Shown here: in pieces, positions 25,366-34,029 of the stretch
Position numbering within the stretch: position 1 is the stretch's first letter
Layout of the letters: each line of letters begins with the position of its first letter
Source of the DNA: Lachnospiraceae bacterium
GTDB lineage: Bacteria > Bacillota > Clostridia > Lachnospirales > Lachnospiraceae
Length of the DNA: 43,734 nucleotides
Reading direction: 5' to 3'
Assembly (NCBI GenBank): GCA_030524705.1
Contig: JAUNGD010000025.1
Span: forward strand, 1-43,734
The notes under the pieces: generated by a model
The model's database searches: none
What the model was told of the DNA's origin: nothing
What the model saw: only the letters and a program-made list of their open reading frames with translations
Made by a program: the position numbers and the translations under genes

Positions 25366-25887
25366 ATGGAAAATCAGTTTTTGGAAATGATCAGGACCAG
25401 GAGAAGCGTGCGTGCATATCGGACGGATGCGGTTCCAGAAGAACTTCTGGATGCGGTGCTGGAGGCCGGAACCTTTGCACCTACTGGCGGAGGGAGGCAG
25501 TCCCCGGTTATCGTAGCAGTTAGGGAAAAGAACCTTCGGGAGAAGCTTGCACGGTTAAATGCGTCTGTGATGGGAGCGGAAACAGATCCCTATTATGGCG
25601 CTCCAGTGGTGGTACTCGTGCTGGCAAAAGCAGCCGCCAGTACCTGTGTGGAGGATGGAAGCTGTGTACTGGAGAATATGATGCTGGCTGCCCATGCGGT
25701 AGGACTGTCCAGTGTGTGGGTACACAGGGAAAAGGAGATGTTTGAGAGCGAGGAAGGGAAGGCTCTTTTAAGAGAGTGGGGACTTCCTGATACACTGCGT
25801 GGCATTGGTGCGATCGCTTTGGGTTATGCGAAGGAAGAGCCGGAGCAGGCGGCCTTAAGAAAGGAAGACTATATTCTCAGAAAATAA
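25366..25887 (+). CDS. Nitroreductase-family flavoprotein
   Basis: A 173-residue protein of the small nitroreductase family (FMN-dependent NAD(P)H oxidoreductases). It opens with IRTRRSVRAYRTDAVPEELL, the FMN-phosphate binding RRSVR motif, has APTGGGRQSPVIVAV, an SCVLENMMLAAHAVGLSSVW dimer segment and a GAIALGYA ending. Substrates in this family vary widely (nitroaromatics, quinones, enones) and cannot be told from sequence. The ATG at 25366 follows GAGGACAGGGAAT; a GTG at 25351 is the alternative. It lies 34 bp after the HAD gene and shares its promoter. Confidence 0.85.
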   Translation: MENQFLEMIRTRRSVRAYRTDAVPEELLDAVLEAGTFAPTGGGRQSPVIVAVREKNLREKLARLNASVMGAETDPYYGAPVVVLVLAKAAASTCVEDGSCVLENMMLAAHAVGLSSVWVHREKEMFESEEGKALLREWGLPDTLRGIGAIALGYAKEEPEQAALRKEDYILRK

Positions 25888-26003
25888 TAAGTGTTTTTAG
25901 GATCAGCTGCAGTTTGGCAATAAAAGCGGTTTGGCAAAAGGCAGAGTATCGGTTAATACCGGTAACAGTCCAGACGGGCGGCAAATCTTATAAGAAAGTG
26001 ACA

Positions 26004-26078
26004 CACAAGGAAGCGACAGTCCCATAGAATCCGGACTTTTTCAAAGCCTGGATTCTATGGGACTGTCGCTTCCTTGTG
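26004..26078. repeat. 29-bp perfect inverted repeat between convergent genes
   Basis: Arms 26004-26032 and 26050-26078 are exact reverse complements with a 17-nt loop. The repeat sits between the rightward nitroreductase gene and the leftward pucR gene and probably ends both transcripts, though it has no U-run of the usual kind outside the stem (the only T run is in the loop). A 12-base piece of the arm (TCTATGGGACTG) resembles TCTATGGGGCTG at 32595-32606 in a second imperfect inverted repeat, suggesting a dispersed repeat family. Confidence 0.75.
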
Positions 26079-26094
26079 CCCAATGGCAGTCCGG

Positions 26095-27711
26095 CTATGA
26101 TGTAGGCTCAGGGAACGCCTTCGGGTAGTGAACTGTGTAGAACAGCCTTAGTGCCAGCTCCAGAGAGAACCGGTCATTCACATCATGCAGATCAATTCCC
26201 AGAGTTTTCTGGATGTTTTTCAGACGGTAGGTAACGGTATTGTAGTGGGCAAACAGCTCTTCGGATACCCGTTTCAGATTCCCCTGGTTTTTCAGATAAC
26301 TTTCCAGGGTGCGCAGCAGTTCAAGATTGCGTTCCTGGCTTGTATCCGCCAGTTCCCCTAAGGTTTCCTCAATAAAAAGGCTGATTTCATACTCCGGGTT
26401 ATCGGAATAGACAAAACGGAGCAGGCCAAGCTCTTCAAACCGCAGGAAAGACTGGCGGCTGTTTGAAACGGCCTGGAAGGCAATAGCGGCCTCGCGGTTC
26501 CCTTGGGCGATTCCGGTAATTCCTATATGGGGGCGGCTGCATCCGATCCTGATTTTCAGGGCGCTGTAGGTAGATGGAAAGGAGCGAGTAAGGAGGGAAA
26601 GCTGCCGCACAAAGTCTTTTTCACAAAATTCAGGTCCGCTTAATAGGAGGATATAGGCCGGAGCTGTTTTTATAATCTGTGTCTCCATGCCCAGAACCGC
26701 AAACTGGTATGAGATGCTGTTAAGCAGCAGGGAGTGCTGGAAGACACAGATACTTTCGTTGCTGCCAGGCATATGATCCGCTTTCAGATAAAGTACAGTA
26801 TGAAAATCATTGATAGGAAAACCAAGCCGTTCTGCACGTGCAGCCTCCCATGTTTCATCGATGATCTGGTCCGAGAGAAGATGGAGAATAAAGTTGGAAA
26901 GCTCACTGGTACGGGCAGCACGGAGACTCTGGGTCTTGGTAATCTCCAGAGGAATAATATGGAGAATCTGTATCAGGATGTCCATGGGAAGGTAGGTTGA
27001 AAGATCGGTTCCGTACAGATAAAGATATCCGAACACCGTGTTATCAACCTGGATTTCATGCATCCGGGAGCCGGAAATCAGCATCTGGGCCTGCTCATCG
27101 TAGCTGAGGTGGGAAAGCGTATCCGAGTCCCCGGGAGCAATTGTTATGGCCCGGAGGTTATTGACCGTATCCAGGATCATCACACTGCTGTGTGAAAGGC
27201 CGCTGATCATATAGGCAATTTCATCCAGTCCCGCTCCATTGATAATGATATTGGTCAGGATATGATTGACGGAGAGGGCACTTGTCAGAGATTCTGTCTG
27301 GCGTTTCATCAGCTCATCCGAAATATCTTTTGTGATGGCAGAGAAACGTATATCTTCCGACAGTTCAATGAGAGGGATGCGGTACTGGTTGGACTGCACC
27401 AGCATGTAATCGGGGATTATTTTCAGATACTGGTACGGCTTGATGAAAACAGCAGAGATTTCCTGCTGTGCCAGGGTAGGGATAAAGCTTTTCAGCATAT
27501 CCGGATTCTGATGGATGGCAAAGCAGGAGGTAATCAGGATTTCATGAGGCTGCAGCCAGCGGTAATATTCTGGGGTATCGCTTAGGTTGAAGCCATGAAT
27601 CGGATTGTTAAGCCCTGCCTGGCCTGAGCGCAGGATACAGTCCTGGAAGACTGGCAGTTGCAGCAACTCAGCAACGTTGGGATATAAAATCGGTAACTCT
27701 ATAGGATTCAT
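26095..27711 (-). CDS. PucR-family transcriptional regulator
   Basis: A 538-residue regulator with the PucR layout: an N-terminal domain (about 10-130, ILRSGQAGLNNPIHGFNLSD onward), a middle domain of about 250 residues likely to bind the effector, and the C-terminal HTH_30-type helix-turn-helix (about 465-525: TLESYLKNQGNLKRVSEELF, then AHYNTVTYRLKNIQKTLGID). PucR of Bacillus controls purine catabolism in response to intermediates. Here the gene is divergent from the AllH-AllF-AllG genes, 190 bp away, and is their probable activator. GGAGG lies 7 nt before the ATG. The sequence GGTAACAGTCCAGA occurs once on each side of the gene (25961 and 27741). Confidence 0.88.
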   Translation of the reverse strand: MNPIELPILYPNVAELLQLPVFQDCILRSGQAGLNNPIHGFNLSDTPEYYRWLQPHEILITSCFAIHQNPDMLKSFIPTLAQQEISAVFIKPYQYLKIIPDYMLVQSNQYRIPLIELSEDIRFSAITKDISDELMKRQTESLTSALSVNHILTNIIINGAGLDEIAYMISGLSHSSVMILDTVNNLRAITIAPGDSDTLSHLSYDEQAQMLISGSRMHEIQVDNTVFGYLYLYGTDLSTYLPMDILIQILHIIPLEITKTQSLRAARTSELSNFILHLLSDQIIDETWEAARAERLGFPINDFHTVLYLKADHMPGSNESICVFQHSLLLNSISYQFAVLGMETQIIKTAPAYILLLSGPEFCEKDFVRQLSLLTRSFPSTYSALKIRIGCSRPHIGITGIAQGNREAAIAFQAVSNSRQSFLRFEELGLLRFVYSDNPEYEISLFIEETLGELADTSQERNLELLRTLESYLKNQGNLKRVSEELFAHYNTVTYRLKNIQKTLGIDLHDVNDRFSLELALRLFYTVHYPKAFPEPTS

Positions 27712-27740
27712 AGGAAGACCTCCGGGGTTTGCTGCCAGAT

Positions 27741-27866
27741 GGTAACAGTCCAGATACGCCCGGAACGGTTACGTCAGCAGCTTTCTGGATATCATGATAC
27801 AACAAAATTATAGCGGTTACTTTGTGGACAGTCAACATAGAATCATATGTTTTTTTTCAATATAAT
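27741..27866 (+). promoter_or_regulatory. Divergent control region between pucR and the allHFG-type operon
   Basis: A -10 box TATAAT at 27861-27866 lies 36 bp before allH. No good -35 is 16-18 nt upstream, which fits activator dependence. GGTAACAGTCCAGA at 27741-27754 is repeated exactly at 25961-25974 on the other side of pucR. GGTTACG at 27768 is a partial reverse complement of the GGTAAC half, so the two could form a PucR site. Confidence 0.5.
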
Positions 27867-27901
27867 AACAGATGTAAACAAAAAGAAAGGGAATTGGGAA
27901 T

Positions 27902-28744
27902 ATGAATATGGCAGAATGCAGATACATGTGCAGGACTCTTGCGCAGCAGCTTACAAAAGCATGGATAGGGATCACACTGCATTCTTCCTTTCAGAGTGCC
28001 GCGAATTTTTCATCCCCTATGGGAATGATAACGGTTTTGCATCCCGGACGGGGGCTTCAGCCCTATTCGGCGGTATTGGAGCAGCCCTTTTCTTTTGAAC
28101 AGCTTCAGGATGGCATATGGTACATAAACAGCGAAGGAATCAGCGGGCCGGGAAAACGGGTGTTTTCTTTTGAAACCGCACAGAGGCGGAACACACTGCT
28201 GGATCACCGGCCCCGGTGGAGGCAAAACGCAGGGCTGTATCTGCTGGAGTTCCTGGGCGGACATAGGGATCAGGGGCTGACAGCAATGGCTTTTGGAGAC
28301 TATACGGACATGTACCAGGAATTTCTTGCACCCCGCATCCATGCACTTCGCAGTGCGGTGCGAAGCAGGAACGAAGCGGACATTGTCCGGGCAGCACAGC
28401 AGATGGCTGGTTGCGGTATTGGGCTGACGCCTTCATCCGATGATTTCCTGTGCGGCTATCTGTTAGGTATGCCGGAGCTTGGGATACCGGGACTGAAGGA
28501 ATCAATGGCCGCTGCTGCTGCGAAGAAGACGAATGATATCAGCGCGGCCCTCCTTACCAGAGCCGGGCAAGATCTGTTTTCCTGCGATATCCTGGAACTG
28601 ACAGTCTGTCTGGAATTGGAAGTTCCCCAGGAGAGACTTTGGAAAGCACTGGAACGGGTTGCTGCCTTCGGGAGCAGTTCGGGATGCGATTTTTTGACCG
28701 GGCTGTATGCTGGTATAACAGAAAATAATGAAATGGAGGAATAA
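27902..28744 (+). CDS. allH: AllH-like (DUF2877) subunit of oxamate carbamoyltransferase
   Basis: A 280-residue DUF2877 protein. It has the family's glycine-rich motif GCGIGLTPSSDDFLCG (about 169-184) and a C-terminal GSSSGCDFLTGLYAG (about 258-272). In Escherichia coli, AllH (YlbF) together with AllF and AllG has been linked to the oxamate carbamoyltransferase step, oxalurate plus phosphate giving oxamate and carbamoyl phosphate. It is the first gene of the PucR-divergent operon, with GGGAAT before the ATG, and its last codons contain the Shine-Dalgarno of the next gene. The family is clear; the natural substrate in this cluster is inferred. Confidence 0.85.
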   Translation: MNMAECRYMCRTLAQQLTKAWIGITLHSSFQSAANFSSPMGMITVLHPGRGLQPYSAVLEQPFSFEQLQDGIWYINSEGISGPGKRVFSFETAQRRNTLLDHRPRWRQNAGLYLLEFLGGHRDQGLTAMAFGDYTDMYQEFLAPRIHALRSAVRSRNEADIVRAAQQMAGCGIGLTPSSDDFLCGYLLGMPELGIPGLKESMAAAAAKKTNDISAALLTRAGQDLFSCDILELTVCLELEVPQERLWKALERVAAFGSSSGCDFLTGLYAGITENNEMEE

Positions 28745-28747
28745 AAA

Positions 28748-30304
28748 GTGAAAAGACTGGAAGTTCGCAAGAATGCGTACTATGATTCCGTGACACTCAT
28801 GATCATTTCAAAGGAAGTGAAAAAGATTGATGGTGTTCAGGAAGCACTGGTTGGCATGGGAACCGATTTGAACCGTGAGCTGGCAGGACGTACTGGGCTT
28901 GATACGGAGGGATTTGACACGGTAACCGCCAATGATTTTTTTGTAGCGGCAGAATGTGATAACGAAGATACCTTTGAAAAAGTAATCGCAATGGTAGACG
29001 AGATGCTGAACAAAAAGGCGGCAAAGAGCAAAAGCGATTATTTTCCGCCAACACTGGAAGGTGCGTTAAAGATTGATCCGGATCTGAATTTGGCAATCAT
29101 CTCTGTTCCTGGACGGTTCGCAGCAGAGGTGGCCCAGAGCTGTCTGGAACATGACATCAATGTCATGCTGTTCAGCGATAATGTAACCATTGAGGAAGAA
29201 AAAGCATTAAAAGAGTATGCCTATTCCAGAGAACTGCTACTTATGGGGCCTGATTGTGGAACAGCGATTATTAATAATACTCCTCTGGCCTTTGCAAATG
29301 TTGTCAAAAGTGGTGACATTGGACTGGTATGCGCTTCCGGTACCGGAGCACAGGAGGTGTCCAGCATCATCGACCAGCAGGGCGGCGGCATTTCCCAGCT
29401 GCTTGGAACCGGCGGAAGAGACCTTAAGGCAGAGATTGGCGGCCTTATGATGAAGCTTGGACTGGATGCGTTAAAGCATGATGAGCATACAAGGGTGATT
29501 ACCCTGGTATCCAAACCGCCGGCACCTGAGATTGCAGAGGAGATTCTAAAGCTTGCTGCTGATACTGGAAAACCGGTGGTGGTCTGCTTCATCGGCGGGG
29601 AAGCGGCAATGATTGAGAAATATGGTTTGACAGCAGCCGTTTCCCTGGAAGACGCGGCAAAAAAGGCAGTAGCATTATCAAAGGGCCGGAAGCCGGAAAC
29701 ATTCGTTTCTTTTGACATAGGTGAGGAGAAGGCAGCAGAACTTGCCAGGGCTGAAAGCTCCAGGATGAAAGCAGGACAGAAGTATATCCGGGGTCTGTAT
29801 ACGGGCGGAACTTTGTGTGATGAGGCAATGAAGCTTCTGATCGAAGATCTGGGCCATATTTATTCCAATATTCCGCTGGTGCCCGGGGACAGGCTGGCAG
29901 ATGCAAAGAACGGAAAAGCTGTGGAAAATACCTTCCTGGATTTTGGGGATGATGAATTTACAGTAGGGCGTCCTCATCCGATGATTGATCCATCTCTGCG
30001 TGCAGAGCGCGTAGTAACAGAAGCGGAAGATCCGGAGACAGCAGTTGTTCTGGTGGACTGTGTGATTGGCTATGGTTCCCATGAGGATCCGGCACAGGAA
30101 TTATCCGAAGCCATTGTGAAGGCAAAGGAGTTGGCCGCAAAGGACGGATGTTATCTTGCGGTTGTTGCCACCGTATGTGGTACGGAAGGGGATCCGCAGA
30201 GCAGATCCGCAACTCAGAGAAAATTGGCGGAGGCTGGTGCTGTGGTGATGCCGTCCAATGCACAGGCAGCCAGATTCGCAAAGCTTGTTCTGGAGAATCG
30301 CTAA
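28748..30304 (+). CDS. allF: AllF/FdrA-like acyl-CoA synthetase-fold protein
   Basis: A 518-residue FdrA-family protein related in fold to succinyl-CoA synthetase alpha subunits. It carries LLMGPDCGTAIINNTPLAFA (about 164-183), the CASGTGAQEVSSI phosphate-loop-like segment (about 195-207) and GTGGRDLKAEIGGLMMK (about 220-236). The family's C-terminal part (YTGGTLCDEAMKLL, RPHPMIDPSLRA, DCVIGYGSHEDPA) is complete. With AllG and AllH it forms the carbamoyl transfer unit. The start is GTG, with GGAGG overlapping the end of allH, so translation is coupled. It acts in the cytosol. Confidence 0.88.
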   Translation: MKRLEVRKNAYYDSVTLMIISKEVKKIDGVQEALVGMGTDLNRELAGRTGLDTEGFDTVTANDFFVAAECDNEDTFEKVIAMVDEMLNKKAAKSKSDYFPPTLEGALKIDPDLNLAIISVPGRFAAEVAQSCLEHDINVMLFSDNVTIEEEKALKEYAYSRELLLMGPDCGTAIINNTPLAFANVVKSGDIGLVCASGTGAQEVSSIIDQQGGGISQLLGTGGRDLKAEIGGLMMKLGLDALKHDEHTRVITLVSKPPAPEIAEEILKLAADTGKPVVVCFIGGEAAMIEKYGLTAAVSLEDAAKKAVALSKGRKPETFVSFDIGEEKAAELARAESSRMKAGQKYIRGLYTGGTLCDEAMKLLIEDLGHIYSNIPLVPGDRLADAKNGKAVENTFLDFGDDEFTVGRPHPMIDPSLRAERVVTEAEDPETAVVLVDCVIGYGSHEDPAQELSEAIVKAKELAAKDGCYLAVVATVCGTEGDPQSRSATQRKLAEAGAVVMPSNAQAARFAKLVLENR

Positions 30305-30316
30305 GGAGGTCGTGAA

Positions 30317-31741
30317 ATGAGTAAAGTAAACGAATTGTTTGGCAGGAAGCTTTCAGTAGTAAATTTCGGTATTGAGTCCTTTTACCAGGATCAGGTAAAA
30401 CAGAATACGCCAGCGGTCCATGTGGACTGGAAGCCCATCGCAGGGGGAGACAGGAAGGTAGCAGGTTATCTGCGCCAGCTGAAGAAGCCGGAACTTCTGG
30501 AGAAGATTACTGCAGCTAACAAGGAAGCCTTATCTAGGATTCTGGGCGCACAGCCGTATCTGGTAGGAATGTCCACTGCAGGCGAGTCAGTTCCGGGGAT
30601 GACGCCGAAGACGATCCTGCATGCCGGCCCGCCTGTGACCTGGGAGAATATGTGCGGTCCTATGAAGGGAGCGGTGATGGGAGGCCTGATCTATGAAGGA
30701 CTTGCATCCAGTCTTGAGGAAGCGGAAAAACTGGCAGCCAGTGGGGAAATCACATTCTCACCCTGCCATCACCATAATGCAGTAGGACCTATGGCGGGTG
30801 TTGTGACCTATCATATGCCAGTCTGGAAAGTGGTAAACAAGGCCTTCGGCAATGAGGCCTACTGTACTATGAATGAGGGGCTGGGCAAGGTACTCCGTTT
30901 CGGTGCTTGTGACCAGGAAGTGTTCGAACGCCTGAGAAGGATGAAGGAGGAATACTATCCGGTATTAAAGGAAGCTCTTGCGCTTCATGGCGAGATTGAT
31001 ATGAAAGTGATGATTGCCGAGGCGCTGCAGATGGGAGATGAAGGACACAACCGCAACCGCGCCGGTACATCCTTGTTTATCAGGAAGATTATGCAGGATG
31101 TATATCACACCAGCTTCCCTAGGGAGCAGCAGGATGCCGCGCTGAAATTCCTGAACGATAATGATCATACCTTCCTGAATCTGACTATGCCTACCTGCAA
31201 GAGTACGATGGATCCTACGTTTGATATCCCATTCAGTACAATTGTCAGTACCATGTGCCGCAATGGCACTGAATTTGGCATTCGCGTAGCTGGTCTGGGC
31301 CGTGAACAGTGGTTTACGGCACCTGCGGAATATATCCGTGGTCTGTATTTCCCAGGATTTTCCGAAGAAGACGCCAACCGGGATATCGGAGACAGCTGTA
31401 TCACAGAAACAACGGGAATCGGCGGTTTCTGTATGGCGGCATCTCCTGCAATTGTGCAGTTTGTAGGCGGACAGGTCCAGGATGCAATCAACTATTCCTC
31501 CCAGATGTATGAAATCACGGTCGGAGAAGGCAATGCCTATAAGATTCCGGTTCTGGATTTTCGCGGAAGCGCAACGGGCATTGATATTATGAAGGTCATT
31601 GAGTCAGGTATCCGCCCAATCATTAACACGGGAATTGCCCATAAAGAATATGGAGTGGGACAGGTAGGAGCAGGACTGGTGAATCCGCCTGAGGACTGTT
31701 TCAAGAAAGCGATTGCTGCTTGTGCCCAGGCCTGGGCTTAA
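30317..31741 (+). CDS. allG: AllG-like (DUF1116) subunit of oxamate carbamoyltransferase
   Basis: A 474-residue DUF1116 protein, full length for the family. It opens with KVNELFGRKLSVVNFGIESF. Then come the WKPIAGGDRKVAGYL segment, HAGPPVTWENMCGPMKGAVM (about 97-116), FSPCHHHNAVGPMAGVVTYH with a triple His (about 151-153), and GDEGHNRNRAGTSLF, all typical of YlbE/AllG. AAGGAGG precedes the ATG. It follows AllF by 12 bp, the same F-G neighbour order as in enterobacteria. The partner set AllFGH is complete here, so carbamoyl phosphate formation is likely. Confidence 0.88.
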   Translation: MSKVNELFGRKLSVVNFGIESFYQDQVKQNTPAVHVDWKPIAGGDRKVAGYLRQLKKPELLEKITAANKEALSRILGAQPYLVGMSTAGESVPGMTPKTILHAGPPVTWENMCGPMKGAVMGGLIYEGLASSLEEAEKLAASGEITFSPCHHHNAVGPMAGVVTYHMPVWKVVNKAFGNEAYCTMNEGLGKVLRFGACDQEVFERLRRMKEEYYPVLKEALALHGEIDMKVMIAEALQMGDEGHNRNRAGTSLFIRKIMQDVYHTSFPREQQDAALKFLNDNDHTFLNLTMPTCKSTMDPTFDIPFSTIVSTMCRNGTEFGIRVAGLGREQWFTAPAEYIRGLYFPGFSEEDANRDIGDSCITETTGIGGFCMAASPAIVQFVGGQVQDAINYSSQMYEITVGEGNAYKIPVLDFRGSATGIDIMKVIESGIRPIINTGIAHKEYGVGQVGAGLVNPPEDCFKKAIAACAQAWA

Positions 31742-31775
31742 GATAAAACTATAAAAGAAAAAGGAGAATAAAACT

Positions 31776-32573
31776 ATGAACTGGTCAAGTGTAAAAATGT
31801 ACGATCTTTCAATCCCGATTGGAATCAGCACCCCTCCGTGGCCGACCTATGAGCCCCTTCAGGTAAAGTATTTTAAGAGGCTCGCGCCAAATGGAGCAAA
31901 TGGTCAGCTGGTTACCCATTCCAACCATGTAGGAACCCATCTGGACGGTCCGCGCCACTTTGATACATCCGGCAGGGATATTGCAGCTCTGGAGCTTGAG
32001 AAGCTGGTAGCTCCCGGTGTTGTGGTAGATCTGCGGGACCAGATGGAGGACTTTGGTATCTACACTCCGGAGGATATTGAGAAGCGTGCAGAGGTACGGG
32101 AAGGAGATATCCTGATCATCAATACTGGTTACCATATCTATGGATGGGATCAGCCACAGGCAGATGAGCGCCGTTATATGCTGCGTCATCCCGGTCCGTC
32201 ACTGGATTTCATTTCATGGGCACGCCAGAAGAAGCTGAAATGGATCGGCGTGGACTGTGGTTCCGCAGACCATCCGATGAACACCAAGATCCGTGACTGG
32301 GAGCCTATGGAGGCAGAAAAGTGTGACCGGATTTTCCGCGAGAAATACGGGAAGAGTCTAAATGAGATTTATCCGTGGCCCGAGCATTACCAAGCAATGC
32401 ATTTTGAGCTGTTCTGTCAGCCCTATGAAGCAATCCACGCAGAATGTATGGGAGGAGAGATTGACAAGCTTTCCAACAAGCGTGTGGTAATCGGCTGCTT
32501 CCCGTGGAAGTTTGTGGATGGCGAGAGCTGCATCAGCCGGATTGTAGCATTTGATGGGTTTGACAATATTTAA
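31776..32573 (+). CDS. Cyclase-family metal hydrolase (kynurenine formamidase/isatin hydrolase-like)
   Basis: A 265-residue protein of the cyclase family (PF04199). It has the metal-binding motif HSNHVGTHLDGPRHF (about 48-62), preceded by YDLSIPIGISTPPWP, and later IINTGYHIYGW, WIGVDCGSADHPMNT and QPYEAIHAECMGGEI. Members of this fold open cyclic amides or hydrolyse formamides (isatin hydrolase, kynurenine formamidase) using Mn or Zn. In this operon it is the best candidate for opening the ring of a deaminated heterocycle to a ureido or carbamoyl acid for AllFGH. AAAAGGAG lies 9 nt before the ATG. The actual substrate is unknown. Confidence 0.8.
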   Translation: MNWSSVKMYDLSIPIGISTPPWPTYEPLQVKYFKRLAPNGANGQLVTHSNHVGTHLDGPRHFDTSGRDIAALELEKLVAPGVVVDLRDQMEDFGIYTPEDIEKRAEVREGDILIINTGYHIYGWDQPQADERRYMLRHPGPSLDFISWARQKKLKWIGVDCGSADHPMNTKIRDWEPMEAEKCDRIFREKYGKSLNEIYPWPEHYQAMHFELFCQPYEAIHAECMGGEIDKLSNKRVVIGCFPWKFVDGESCISRIVAFDGFDNI

Positions 32574-32598
32574 TGAAACGTTGATTACACCAGTCTAT

Positions 32599-32696
32599 GG
32601 GGCTGTCAGAAATGACATTTATATGCAATATATTGTAGCAATATTCCTTGGATTATCAGATATATTGTGGTTTTGCGGCCATTTCCCGACAGTCCC
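32599..32696. repeat. Imperfect inverted repeat between the cyclase and amidohydrolase genes
   Basis: GGGGCTGTCAGAAATG (32599-32614) is an imperfect reverse complement of the segment 32680-32696 (CATTTCCCGACAGTCCC). The space between is AT-rich and holds CAATATATTG near 32627. It fills most of the 166-bp gap and may be a processing or termination hairpin dividing the operon. It shares a short motif with the inverted repeat at 26,004. Confidence 0.5.
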
Positions 32697-32739
32697 TTTG
32701 CACTTTATCACCAATATATAAAATCGGGGGCTGTACAGG

Positions 32740-33942
32740 ATGAAATACGATCTTTTAATTATCAATGCAAATACAAGAAAATACGGTGACGGGCAGATGA
32801 TTGCCGTGAAGGATGGCAGAATTACGGCTATTGGAGCCAGCCTGAAGCAGGATGCGGCACAGATTATAGATGCAAAAGGCAATCTGGTAACAGAATCATT
32901 TGTTAATGGGCATCTGCATCTGTGTAAGGTATTCACTCTGGAGATGGCTGGACAGGCAGCTCTGGGTGAGTATCATACAAGCGGAATGGGAGGTGCAATG
33001 ACCTCCATTGAGAGAGCGGCGGATTTTAAGGCTGCTTATGATGAATCCTGGATTCTTAGGAATGTCCGCGAAGCCTGCAATATGGCACTAAGGCATGGGA
33101 ACACCCACATCCGTGCATTTGCGGATGTGGACCCAAAGGCACGCCTGGAGGGCGTTAAAGCTTTGATTAAGGCCCGGGAGGAATATAAAGGTAAGGTGGA
33201 GCTGCAGGTGGTGGCGTTTCCTCAGGATGGTATTGCCCGTGAGCCAGGTACAGAGGAACTGATGCGTCAGGCCATGGATCTGGGAGCAGATGTGGCAGGG
33301 GGCATCCCGTGGATGGAGTACACAAAGGAGGAGGAGCAGGCCCATGTTGATTTTGCCTGCGGTCTGGCAAAGGAATATGACAAAGGGATTTCCATGCTGT
33401 TAGACGATGTGGGTGACGCTGGCGAGCGCACACTGGAGATGCTCTGCAAAAAGTCCATTGAGATGGGGTGGCAGGGCCGTGTAACTGCCCAGCACTGCCG
33501 TGCAATGGAACTGTACAATGAAAACTATTTCCGTAAGCTGACTGCTTTGATGAAGAAGGCCGGAATCGGTCTGGTCTCTGATCCTCATACAGGCCCCCTT
33601 CATGCAAGGGTAAAGGATTTACTGCTGGCGGGTGTTCCGGTTGCACTGGGGCAGGATGATATTTCCGATGCCTATTATCCGTATGGGGAGTGTAACATGC
33701 TGCAGGTTGCTTTCCTGGCAAGTCATCTGCTGTGGATGACCAGCTTTGCAGATATGGAACTACTGTATGATATGGTTACAACCGGCGCAGCCAGGGTTCT
33801 GGGAATCAAAGGCCATACTCTGGAGGTAGGCGGCAACGCGGACCTTGTGGTTCTGGATCAGAAAGATGTATGGCATGCAATCTGGAAACATACACCTCCG
33901 GTATACGTAATCAGGAATGGTGTGGACGTGACCTTGAGATAA
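32740..33942 (+). CDS. Cytosine deaminase-like amidohydrolase with altered metal site
   Basis: A 400-residue amidohydrolase of the CodA group. It has VNGHLHLCK (HxH near residues 58-60), GRVTAQHCRAMELYNENYF (His near 250), LGQDDISDAYYPYGECNMLQ (Asp near 305) and the VGGNADLVVLDQKDVWHAIW ending, all in CodA order. The usual VHxDE segment, which gives a metal-ligand His and the catalytic Glu, reads MLLDDVGD here (about 217-224), so the His is replaced by Leu and the Glu by Asp. That may change metal content or the reaction. The start has GGGGGCTGTACAGG upstream, a weak site. Deamination or hydrolysis of a pyrimidine-like ring is likely but not certain. Confidence 0.82.
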   Translation: MKYDLLIINANTRKYGDGQMIAVKDGRITAIGASLKQDAAQIIDAKGNLVTESFVNGHLHLCKVFTLEMAGQAALGEYHTSGMGGAMTSIERAADFKAAYDESWILRNVREACNMALRHGNTHIRAFADVDPKARLEGVKALIKAREEYKGKVELQVVAFPQDGIAREPGTEELMRQAMDLGADVAGGIPWMEYTKEEEQAHVDFACGLAKEYDKGISMLLDDVGDAGERTLEMLCKKSIEMGWQGRVTAQHCRAMELYNENYFRKLTALMKKAGIGLVSDPHTGPLHARVKDLLLAGVPVALGQDDISDAYYPYGECNMLQVAFLASHLLWMTSFADMELLYDMVTTGAARVLGIKGHTLEVGGNADLVVLDQKDVWHAIWKHTPPVYVIRNGVDVTLR

Positions 33943-34029
33943 AGCCTAAAGGACTGGAGTAAATGCAATGAAAACAGGTAACGGATCAATGGGTATCTGT
34001 TGCAAAAATACATATTGGAGGAGTTATCA

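Noticed and set aside
26004-26078. Terminal inverted repeats of an insertion sequence
   Set aside because: Only 17 bp separate the arms and there is no transposase, so it is a hairpin, not a pair of IS ends.
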